Assembly (NCBI GenBank): GCA_035765135.1
Contig: DASTYE010000010.1
Location: forward strand, 1-64,000
Direction of reading: 5' to 3'
Source of the DNA: JAICNG01 sp035765135
GTDB lineage: Bacteria; Gemmatimonadota; Gemmatimonadetes; Gemmatimonadales; Gemmatimonadaceae
DNA: 64,000 nt
The position numbers were made by a program, and so were the translations under genes. Positions 1-7,251 of the stretch are shown here, in pieces. The first letter of the stretch is position 1; every line of letters begins with the position of its first letter. The notes beneath the pieces were generated by a model, which did not search any database, had not been told where the DNA came from, and was given only the letters and a program-made list of their open reading frames with translations.

Positions 1-285
1 GTCCAGGTAATGCGCACCCCGGCGCAGGCAGGCGTCGGACATGCCGCGCCACGTGTGCACGAAGGGTCCGGCACAGTGCAACACCACGGTGACGCCTTCG
101 AGCGCGGCGTCCAGCCCCGCGGGGTCGTCGATGCTCGCCACTCGCCATTTCAGGCCGAGCGGATCGGCCTGAGCGCGCACGGCGTCGGCGTTGCGGGTAG
201 CGAGCGTCGGACGCAGTCCGCGCGCGAGCGCTTCGGCGACGATGAGGCGTCCCGTGTAGCCCGTTGAGCCGTAGATCAGCAGCAT
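1..285 (-). CDS. Partial saccharopine-dehydrogenase-like NAD(P)-binding protein (N-terminal 95 residues)
   Basis: This is the N-terminal part of a minus-strand gene that leaves the window at base 1. The protein begins MLLIYGSTGYTGRLIVAEAL, a Rossmann dinucleotide-binding start with a GxxGxxG-type glycine pattern. It continues into VVLHCAGPF and ends at ...GAHYLD, the arrangement seen in the saccharopine dehydrogenase NADP-binding family and its trans-acting enoyl reductase relatives. The start is the ATG complementary to 283-285. No stop interrupts the frame up to base 1. Substrate and full length cannot be judged, because the catalytic C-terminal part lies outside. A general NAD(P)-dependent oxidoreductase is the safest name. 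Confidence 0.75.
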   Translation of the reverse strand, partial: MLLIYGSTGYTGRLIVAEALARGLRPTLATRNADAVRAQADPLGLKWRVASIDDPAGLDAALEGVTVVLHCAGPFVHTWRGMSDACLRRGAHYLD

Positions 286-333
286 GCCGAATGATGTCTG
301 TCCGTGATGCCGCGAGATGCCAGACGAGTCACG

Positions 334-1656
334 CTACGGCTCCAGACGAGTGACTCGTCTCGCGACGATCGCCGATGACGTCACGTGTCCCGTGACGTTC
401 AGTACGCCTTTGAATAGATCGGGAATCGAGTCGGCAGCGATGAGGAGACCGAGCGCTTCGATCGGAATCCCGAGCCCCGTGATGAACGGACCCATGAGAA
501 AGATGCTCGCACTCGGGAGACCGGGAACGCTGAAGCTCAGCAGAATTCCCGCGCCGACGAGCAGAATCAGTTGATCCGGTCCAAGGTGGATGCCGTACAG
601 CCGTGCGAGAAATGGAATCGACACGCTCCACATGATCGGTGTGGAGAGCCGAAGCGTCGTCACCGCGAGTGGAAGCACGAAGCTCGTCACCGGCGCGGGG
701 AGGCCGAGGCGCGAACGCGCCGCTTCCACCATGGCGGGAAGAGCGGCCAGTGAGGAGCGGGCGCTGAACGCGATCGCTTGTGGGGGCACGAGCGCACGCG
801 CGAATCGCCTCAGCGATTGGCGTCCAGCGACGACGGCAAGGGGGTAGAGCAGAACCGTCACGAAGATGATCACAGCCGTCACGAGCGCGATGTACAGCGC
901 GAGTGCCCGGACGGCGCCGAGACCGGTGCGCACGACGAGCGTCATCGCGAGCGCGAAGACGCCGGCCGGCGCGACGGCGATCAGCCATCCGACGATCACC
1001 GTCATCGCGTCGGCGATCGCGCGAAAGACGGCGGCGACCGCATCGCGCCGCTCGACGGCCACGCGTGCCAGCGCGAGCCCAAAGAGGATGGCGAACGTGA
1101 CGAGCGGAAGCATCGCGCCATCGACCGCCGCGCGAACTGGATTGGCCGGCACGATGGTCACCAGCAAATCGGAGAACGCCGGAAGCTGACGGGCGGTCGC
1201 GAGAACCGAGCTGTCTGCGGAAGCGCGCATCATCTCGGTTGTCGCGGGGTCGATCGGGATTCGCGACACCAGTGGCGTCGCCAACAACCCGCTCACCAAT
1301 GCGGTCCCGGTGAGCAGGGCGAGGAAGACGCCCAGCGCGGTCGCGCCAAGCCGGCCGGCCCCTCCGGTGTCGACAGTGGCGACGACGCCGGTCACGAGCA
1401 GCGAGAGCACGAGCGGGATGAGCGTCATCTGGAGCCCTCGCACCCAGATCGTGCCGACAGGTTCGATGACGGCTGCGACCGTCCGAAGCTCCGGAACATC
1501 GATCGCGGCGATCATGGCGCCCGCGGCGAGGCCGGCGAGAAGGGCGAGGAGGACGCGAAAGGCCAAGATGTCGGGGTGTCGAGGGTGTCGAGGGTGGCCC
1601 CTGAGATGGCGCGCATTGCCGCGGTCGGGAAGCCCTTGCCACGCCAGCGTCCGCAT
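334..1656 (-). CDS. Divergent dicarboxylate/amino acid:cation symporter (DAACS/SDF family)
   Basis: This is a 440-residue polytopic inner-membrane protein with the glutamate-transporter (GltPh-like) layout. Helices follow from about residue 32, an HP1-like serine segment (FSARSSLAALP) comes near the middle, and the C-terminal TM8 reads DLFKGVLNVTGH. Family members couple uptake of acidic or neutral amino acids or dicarboxylates to Na+ or H+. The TM7 motif NMDGT is replaced by RLSTP, the TM8 Arg-Thr pair by Lys-Gly, and the Na+-binding Asp after NVTG by His, so coupling and substrate are uncertain. The start is doubtful: the N-terminus up to about residue 30 is translated from GGTGTCGAG-type repeat DNA, and a TTG at 1566 could be the real start. 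It is divergent from the S9 peptidase. Confidence 0.75.
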   Translation of the reverse strand: MRTLAWQGLPDRGNARHLRGHPRHPRHPDILAFRVLLALLAGLAAGAMIAAIDVPELRTVAAVIEPVGTIWVRGLQMTLIPLVLSLLVTGVVATVDTGGAGRLGATALGVFLALLTGTALVSGLLATPLVSRIPIDPATTEMMRASADSSVLATARQLPAFSDLLVTIVPANPVRAAVDGAMLPLVTFAILFGLALARVAVERRDAVAAVFRAIADAMTVIVGWLIAVAPAGVFALAMTLVVRTGLGAVRALALYIALVTAVIIFVTVLLYPLAVVAGRQSLRRFARALVPPQAIAFSARSSLAALPAMVEAARSRLGLPAPVTSFVLPLAVTTLRLSTPIMWSVSIPFLARLYGIHLGPDQLILLVGAGILLSFSVPGLPSASIFLMGPFITGLGIPIEALGLLIAADSIPDLFKGVLNVTGHVTSSAIVARRVTRLEP

Positions 1657-1694
1657 CCGACGATAAGCCAGCCGTTCACGCCTTCGGAGATCCC

Positions 1695-3857
1695 ATGCGC
1701 CGCACCGCCTTCGCCCTGATCGCAGCGTCCGTCCTTACGATCCCGGCCACTGCGCTTCCTCAATCCTCGGTCCGCGGTCGAGAGGCCTTCACGGTCTCAC
1801 AGGTCAAGAGCTACCCGTTCCCAACCGGACTTACCGCGTCGGCGACCGGATCACGTATCGCGTGGGCGCTCAACGAGCAGGGGCGGCGCAACATCTGGGT
1901 GGCCGAGGGGCCGGGGTTCGTCCCGCGCCGCCTCACGAGTTACATGGCGGACGACGGCCAGGATTTGACGAGCCTCTCCCTCTCCGCGGATGGAAAGTTC
2001 GTCGTCTATCTGCGCGGTGGCGATTTTGGATCGAACTGGGACGACGCGCTGCCGGTGAATCCCGCGGCCGCTCCCGAGATGCCCAAAGTGCAGATCTGGT
2101 CCGTGCCATTTGCGGGGGGCGAGCCTCGCGCGCTCGGTGAAGGGGAGGGGCCGGTGATCTCGCCGCGCAGCGACGACGTCGTCTTCCAGAAGGACCGGCA
2201 GATCTGGGTCGCGCCGATCGATGGGTCGGCGCCCGCTCGCAAGCTCTTCACGGCACGCGGCACGAGCGGCGAGCCGCGCTGGTCACCCGATGGGACGAGG
2301 CTCGCCTTCGTCTCCAACCGGGGCGATCACGCCTTCATCGGCATCTACGTCAACGACTCGACGCCCATTCGCTGGATTGCACCCTCCACCGCCCGAGACG
2401 GCAGCCCCAGGTGGTCGCCTAACGGGCGCGAGATCGCGTTCGTCCGACGGCCGGGGAGCGGCGGCCCGGCGGATTCGATACTCGTCCGGCGGCACATCCC
2501 CTGGAGCATCTGGATTGGCGACGGGACGACCGGCGAAGCGCGGAGATTGTGGTCGAGTCCAGAGACATTGCGCGGCTCGGTACCGTCGACGCACGGCGGA
2601 ACGAACCTCCATTGGGCGGCGAACGATCGGATCGCCTTTCTCTCCTACATGGATGGCCAGCCGCATCTGTACTCCATCTCATCGAAGGGGGGCACGCCGC
2701 TGCTGTTGACGGCGGGGCCCTACATGGCGGAGTACATCTCGTTGAGCCCCGATGGCCGCACCCTGCTGTTTGCGGCAAACACCGGCCCCCGGGCGGATGA
2801 CATCGATCGCCGTCACGTGGTGAAGGTCCCCGTCGACCGCGCGACGCCCTCGGTGATGACGCCGGGCACGGGACTCGAGTGGACGCCGGTGCTGACGGGC
2901 GATGGGCGCACGGTCGCGTTCATCAGCGCGACGGCGACGCGTCCACCGGTGCCGGCGGTGATGCCACTCGAGGGCGGCGCGCCGCGCCTCATCGGTGAAG
3001 ACCGAATCCCTCGGGAATTTCCAGTCGCGCAGCTCGTCGTTCCGCGCGCCGTCACCTATCGCGCCTCCGACGGCGTCGAGGTCCACGCGCAGTTGTTCGA
3101 CGCCCGTCCGAATACCAGCGGCCGGCGCCCCGCCATCGTCTTCGTGCACGGTGGACCACCGCGCCAGATGCTCCTTGGCTGGCACTACTCCGATTACTAC
3201 ACGCGGGCGTATGCGTTCAACCAGTATCTCGCGAGCCGCGGCTACGTCGTTCTGGCGATCAACTACCGGTTAGGCATCGGCTACGGATACGAATTTCACC
3301 GGCCGCCGAACGCGGGCGCGCAGGGCGCGTCGGAGTACCTGGACGTGAAGGCTGCCGGAGAATATCTGCGGACGCTGCCGACGGTGGACCCCCGTCGCAT
3401 CGGGATCTACGGCGGATCGTACGGGGGCTTCCTCACCGCGATGGCGCTCGCTCGCGATTCCGACCTGTTCGCGGCGGGAGTGGACATTCACGGCGTTCAC
3501 GACTGGACCACCGAGCGCGCGCGCGGGCTCATGGATCGCGACCGGTACGAGGAAGCGCCGGATTTGCAGAAGGCCCTCGAGCTCGCGTGGCGCTCGTCCC
3601 CTGTCTCGTCGATGGCGACCTGGAAGTCGCCGGCGTTGCTCATTCACGGTGACGACGACCGCAACGTGCGATTCTCGCAGACGGTGGATCTGGCGCGACG
3701 TCTCGAGCGTGCGGGCGTGCCGTTCGAGGAGATCGTCATCCCCGACGACACGCACCACTGGATGCTGCATCGCAACGCGGTGGCAGTGAGCGAGGCGACG
3801 GCGGGCTTCTTCGATCGAAAGCTGGGCGGCGCGGGGCTGCGAGCAAACGGGCAGTAA
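1695..3857 (+). CDS. Secreted S9 family prolyl-oligopeptidase-type peptidase
   Basis: This is a 720-residue serine peptidase. A signal peptide (MRRTAFALIAASVLTIPATA) comes first. It is followed by an N-terminal PD40/TolB-type beta-propeller (repeats such as SPDGTRLAF and SPNGREIAF) and a C-terminal alpha/beta-hydrolase domain from about residue 460. The nucleophile elbow is GGSYGG (Ser575), the acid lies in HGDDDRN (about 653-655), and the histidine in DDTHHW (687/688). Members cleave short peptides or acyl-aminoacyl peptides; here export to the periplasm or outside is expected. The ATG at 1695 follows GGAG at a normal distance. The gene ends just before a palindromic repeat that separates it from the convergent kinase gene. 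Confidence 0.9.
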   Translation: MRRTAFALIAASVLTIPATALPQSSVRGREAFTVSQVKSYPFPTGLTASATGSRIAWALNEQGRRNIWVAEGPGFVPRRLTSYMADDGQDLTSLSLSADGKFVVYLRGGDFGSNWDDALPVNPAAAPEMPKVQIWSVPFAGGEPRALGEGEGPVISPRSDDVVFQKDRQIWVAPIDGSAPARKLFTARGTSGEPRWSPDGTRLAFVSNRGDHAFIGIYVNDSTPIRWIAPSTARDGSPRWSPNGREIAFVRRPGSGGPADSILVRRHIPWSIWIGDGTTGEARRLWSSPETLRGSVPSTHGGTNLHWAANDRIAFLSYMDGQPHLYSISSKGGTPLLLTAGPYMAEYISLSPDGRTLLFAANTGPRADDIDRRHVVKVPVDRATPSVMTPGTGLEWTPVLTGDGRTVAFISATATRPPVPAVMPLEGGAPRLIGEDRIPREFPVAQLVVPRAVTYRASDGVEVHAQLFDARPNTSGRRPAIVFVHGGPPRQMLLGWHYSDYYTRAYAFNQYLASRGYVVLAINYRLGIGYGYEFHRPPNAGAQGASEYLDVKAAGEYLRTLPTVDPRRIGIYGGSYGGFLTAMALARDSDLFAAGVDIHGVHDWTTERARGLMDRDRYEEAPDLQKALELAWRSSPVSSMATWKSPALLIHGDDDRNVRFSQTVDLARRLERAGVPFEEIVIPDDTHHWMLHRNAVAVSEATAGFFDRKLGGAGLRANGQ

Positions 3858-3862
3858 ACCAA

Positions 3863-3962
3863 GGGTGTCGAGGGTGTCGAGGGTGTCGAGGGTGTCGAGG
3901 GTGTCGAGGTGAACAACCTTGATCACCTTACCTCGACACCCTCGACACCCTCGACACCCTCA
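3863..3962. repeat. Intergenic palindrome of GGTGTCGAG units (family 1)
   Basis: Five tandem copies of the 9-base unit GGTGTCGAG (3863-3909) are followed by a short loop and then three copies of the complementary unit (about 3930-3961). The two arms can form one long hairpin between the convergent S9 and kinase genes. Inside the loop, AGGTGA and TCACCT extend the pairing. The loop carries ACCTTGATCACCT (3916-3928), which recurs with one change in the element near 34.79 kb. It could act as a two-way terminator, although it has no T tract. Confidence 0.85.
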
Positions 3963-3967
3963 GCCTT

Positions 3968-6900
3968 TCACCGTTCCCTCACTTGCAGCGCCTCGAGCCG
4001 CCGTCGTGCTTCCGCCACGCGCGGCTGGAGATCCGGGTCGGCATCCTTCCACAGGCTAACGAGCTCGCTGTAGTAATCCACCGCCTTGCCGGTATCCCCG
4101 CGCTGCTCGTACAGGGCTCCGAGGCGGCGAAGCGTGTGCGCTCGCCAGAAGGCATCGAGATTCCGCATGAACCTGTTCCATAGCGGCTGCCTGAGATAGC
4201 GCTCGTAGGCCGCGATCGCCGAGTCGGGCATGCCCGCCATCTCGAACGCTATGCCTAACGGCGGATCGATGCACACGGCACAGTCGCTCGTCGGTCCATC
4301 GGGGCTGCTATCACTGAGCCGGACCTCGGTAATTGCGTCAGTGGGGCGATGCTCGGCGAGCGCGATGATCGCGAGCATCGCATGGCGCATGGGCTCGCGC
4401 CAGCGACGCACCGTACTATCGGTCACCTCTTCGTCGTATCGCGCCAAGTATGCTCTCGCCTCCCGAGCGCGACCAGCGAGGGCATACATGGTGATCACAT
4501 CGAGGTACGGCCGCATCTCGAGATCGATCGAGGCCAACGGGATCTGCTTCAGCGCTGTCTCGAGACGGCGAATGCCCCCGGCGGGCCGGTCGCGCAGCCA
4601 GATGTCATCCGAGACAAGCAGAAGCGTATCGGCCAACGGGGGTCGCGGAATGCCGAACCTCCGCTGGAGTGCGCGGTGCTCGGCCAATAAGCGCTCGCTC
4701 TCCGCGAGGCGGCCGCGAATCGCGGCGAGGTCGGACGCAGACTCCAGCCCCTGCATCCGCACGACGAGATCGCTCGACGCTCGCTGGCGGTCCACGATGA
4801 CGAACATCGAGTCCAACTTGTGCTCGTGATACAGGCGTGGCAGGGCGTACCCCTCCAGACCGGGTGCATTCGGAAAACGGCGGCGCATTTCGGCAGCGAC
4901 CGAGTCCTGGGCCGCGAACTTGCCCAGCTCGAACAACGTGACCTGCAGATTGCTGAACGCCATAGTCGGGGCCTCTCGCGATGCGACCGCTCGCCGGTAC
5001 ACATGCTCGGCCCTGCCGAACTCCCGTCGTGACCGATAGATGTTGCCGAGGTTGTTGAGCGCGGCGCTGTGCGTCGAATCGATCTCGAGTAACGCCTCGT
5101 ACGCCGCGGCCGCACGCTGACGGTCCATGGCGGGCCCGCTCCCGTAATATGAGCCCTCCGCCAGCAGTCGCTCGCGGTCGGCGAGCCGGTGTCGGAAGCG
5201 GAACGCGCGGTTGAAGGCTGTGTCCGCTGCACCTACCGGCCCGATGCCGCTGTTGCGATGCGCGACGCCGAGCTTGCGGTACGCCATCGCGAAGGTCGTG
5301 TCGAGTCGTACGGCTTCCTGCAAGAGCGAGATCGCTCGAGGGTAGTCGGCCTCGAGGTCCATTGCACGTGCCCCTGCAACGTACCGGCGGAGTGCGTCGA
5401 GTGAGGCCGTCGTCACCTGGGCGAGAGGCGGCGCCGAGCGCACCGTCTTGAGCGACTCGCCGATTCGACCGCGCAGCTCGGCGCACAGCTCATCGAGTGC
5501 GGGAATGAGGTCGCGCGGCGAATCGGCCGTCTCCCGAACGGCCGCCAGCTCGTCGCCGCTCTCCGCCGCGCTCAGCCGTACGACGACGAGGAACCCGTCA
5601 CCCACCGCGCTCAAATCACCGTGCAGGATCGCCTCGATCCCCTCGCGGATCGCGACCTCCCGGGCCAGCGGCAGATCCACCCGGGTGTTAGGCGGCCGCT
5701 CCATGCGGCGCAATGCCGCGGCCACGGCGCTGCTCGGCACCACCGACACTGCCTTTGACTGTCCGAGCTCAGTCCGTACCGCTTCCGAGGCGATGTAGCC
5801 CAGCGATGAATCGGCGCCAGTTACCTGGAAGTCCGCGACGAGAATGCGAGCGTCGTCGCTGAGCATTCCGGCCGCGAGCAGCGATCCTCCCGGGCCGATG
5901 CCGAGCGCCCGCAACGCCATGACCAGCGCGACGGCGACGACGAACGTGCTCAGCGCGTACGCACCCCCGAGCGCGGCGCGCCGCCACGTGAGGTGCTGGC
6001 TGGCCCTGACCGCAATCGCTTCGACACTTGTCGTGGCGGTTTTCCGTCCGCTCGCCGTTGCCCTCGGCGGCGTCGTGGCCGCGCGCCGCGTGACGCGGTT
6101 CACGTACGCCGTGGCAAGGATGACCGGCAGCCCAAGCGCCATCAGGATCATCGCCCCCGTGAAGACCCAATTGGGTAACCCGAGTCCCACGACGGCCGCG
6201 CGCGCGAGCAGGGCGACCACAGCGACCGCGACGAGATAGCCCCCCAATGCCGGTTTCCACGTCCCCGGCGCGTCAAACGAGCGCAGGCTCGCCAAGGCCT
6301 CGCCGATCGATGGCGCATCCAGGGCCAGCCCGACCTCCCGGGCCGAGCTCGGGCGCTCGTCCGGCTCTTTCGCGAGGAGGCGCATAACGAGATCGGCCAG
6401 CGACGCAGGGGCCTCCGGACGGAGCTCCTGGATCGGCCTGGGTGCCTCGGTGAGGTGCGCGGCGAGCAAGCGCTGCGGCGGCCGACCGTGGAACGGCGGA
6501 TGTCCGCCGAGGAGCTCATAGGCGACGCATCCGAGCGAGTACAGATCCGCGCGATGGTCGATATTGGGGTCACCGGCGGCCTGCTCTGGGGCCATGTAGG
6601 CCGGGGTGCCTAACGATGTACCGATCCGGGTGAGCGTTCCGCCAATCGCCTCGCGCGACGCCGACAGCGCCTTCGCGATCCCGAAATCCGTGACTACCGC
6701 CGTGCCGCCCGAGAGCAGCACGTTGTCCGGTTTGATGTCGCGGTGGACGACGCCGTGCGCGTGCGCAAACTCCAGGGCGCGCGCGATGTCGCGCAGGATG
6801 CCGACGACCTCGGCAAGTGGAAGCGCGCCGTGCGCATCCAGACGCGCGCGAAGTGATTGCCCTTCGATGAAGGGCATCGTGTACCAGGGGATGCCATTCG

Positions 6901-7153
6901 TATCGCCGGCGGAAAGCACCGGGACGATATTCGCCTGCTGGAGCGAGGCGGCCACCTGAATCTCTCGCTCGAACCGGTCGGCATTCACGCCGGCCGCGAG
7001 CTCGCCGGCGACGACCTTCACCACCACGCGGCGGCGCAGTCGTGTTTCCTCGGCGAGAAAAACGCGCGCCATCCCACCACCGCCGAGCTCGCGCTCGATG
7101 CGGTAGGTGCTGCCGAGGGAAGACTGGAGCTGCTCCTTCAGGTCGAATGCCAC
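3968..7153 (-). CDS. Membrane Ser/Thr protein kinase with C-terminal TPR region
   Basis: This is a 1061-residue Hanks-type kinase. The cytoplasmic kinase domain spans about residues 18-280, with the Gly-rich loop GGGGMARV, Lys46, HRD (catalytic Asp139), DFG (156-158) and APE (188-190), all intact. Hydrophobic segments near 303-350 and 392-420 place the C-terminal half on the other side of the membrane. That half starts with an ADFQVTG-type segment resembling adenylate-cyclase/FlgO-like domains and continues with TPR repeats (for example around YPRAISLLQEAVRLD and NNLGNIYRS). This kinase-TPR architecture is common in Gemmatimonadota and Acidobacteria; targets are unknown. It is divergent from the TonB receptor gene, with about 100 bases between the starts. 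Confidence 0.9.
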   Translation of the reverse strand: MAFDLKEQLQSSLGSTYRIERELGGGGMARVFLAEETRLRRRVVVKVVAGELAAGVNADRFEREIQVAASLQQANIVPVLSAGDTNGIPWYTMPFIEGQSLRARLDAHGALPLAEVVGILRDIARALEFAHAHGVVHRDIKPDNVLLSGGTAVVTDFGIAKALSASREAIGGTLTRIGTSLGTPAYMAPEQAAGDPNIDHRADLYSLGCVAYELLGGHPPFHGRPPQRLLAAHLTEAPRPIQELRPEAPASLADLVMRLLAKEPDERPSSAREVGLALDAPSIGEALASLRSFDAPGTWKPALGGYLVAVAVVALLARAAVVGLGLPNWVFTGAMILMALGLPVILATAYVNRVTRRAATTPPRATASGRKTATTSVEAIAVRASQHLTWRRAALGGAYALSTFVVAVALVMALRALGIGPGGSLLAAGMLSDDARILVADFQVTGADSSLGYIASEAVRTELGQSKAVSVVPSSAVAAALRRMERPPNTRVDLPLAREVAIREGIEAILHGDLSAVGDGFLVVVRLSAAESGDELAAVRETADSPRDLIPALDELCAELRGRIGESLKTVRSAPPLAQVTTASLDALRRYVAGARAMDLEADYPRAISLLQEAVRLDTTFAMAYRKLGVAHRNSGIGPVGAADTAFNRAFRFRHRLADRERLLAEGSYYGSGPAMDRQRAAAAYEALLEIDSTHSAALNNLGNIYRSRREFGRAEHVYRRAVASREAPTMAFSNLQVTLFELGKFAAQDSVAAEMRRRFPNAPGLEGYALPRLYHEHKLDSMFVIVDRQRASSDLVVRMQGLESASDLAAIRGRLAESERLLAEHRALQRRFGIPRPPLADTLLLVSDDIWLRDRPAGGIRRLETALKQIPLASIDLEMRPYLDVITMYALAGRAREARAYLARYDEEVTDSTVRRWREPMRHAMLAIIALAEHRPTDAITEVRLSDSSPDGPTSDCAVCIDPPLGIAFEMAGMPDSAIAAYERYLRQPLWNRFMRNLDAFWRAHTLRRLGALYEQRGDTGKAVDYYSELVSLWKDADPDLQPRVAEARRRLEALQVRER

Positions 7154-7192
7154 GGCCTTTCAATGTAGGACGAGAACCGGCGCCGAGCCAGC

Positions 7193-7217
7193 AATCCCGA
7201 TTGACATTATCGGGATT
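7193..7217. promoter_or_regulatory. Perfect 8-base inverted repeat overlapping a -35 element (putative operator)
   Basis: AATCCCGA (7193-7200) and TCGGGATT (7210-7217) are perfect inverted repeats separated by 9 bases. The spacer contains TTGACA, the -35 hexamer of the receptor promoter. A dimeric repressor bound here would block the promoter. By position it could be an iron- or siderophore-responsive operator, but it does not match a standard Fur box, so the regulator is unknown. It lies in the divergent kinase/receptor intergenic region. Confidence 0.6.
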
Positions 7218-7229
7218 CCCATCTAGCAT
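7201..7229 (+). promoter_or_regulatory. Sigma70-like promoter for the TonB receptor gene
   Basis: TTGACA (7201-7206) and TAGCAT (7224-7229) are separated by exactly 17 bases. They lie shortly upstream of the preferred ATG at 7252, which would leave a leader of only about 16 bases. A start at 7273 would give a longer leader. Confidence 0.5.
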
Positions 7230-7251
7230 GCTCGACGTTCGTGCCAAGTCG

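Noticed and set aside
1567..1606. Another palindrome of GGTGTCGAG units
   Set aside because: Only two direct copies are present and no complementary arm occurs within 150 bases. It may be a degenerate remnant.
778..1719. Long Glu/Arg-rich plus-strand frame
   Set aside because: It is antisense to the DAACS transporter, whose helices and motifs are clear. High GC creates long shadow frames in this sequence.
3863..3962. CRISPR-like array
   Set aside because: The 9-base units are contiguous, without unique spacers, and the second half is the reverse complement of the first. It is a tandem-unit palindrome, not a CRISPR array; no cas genes are nearby.
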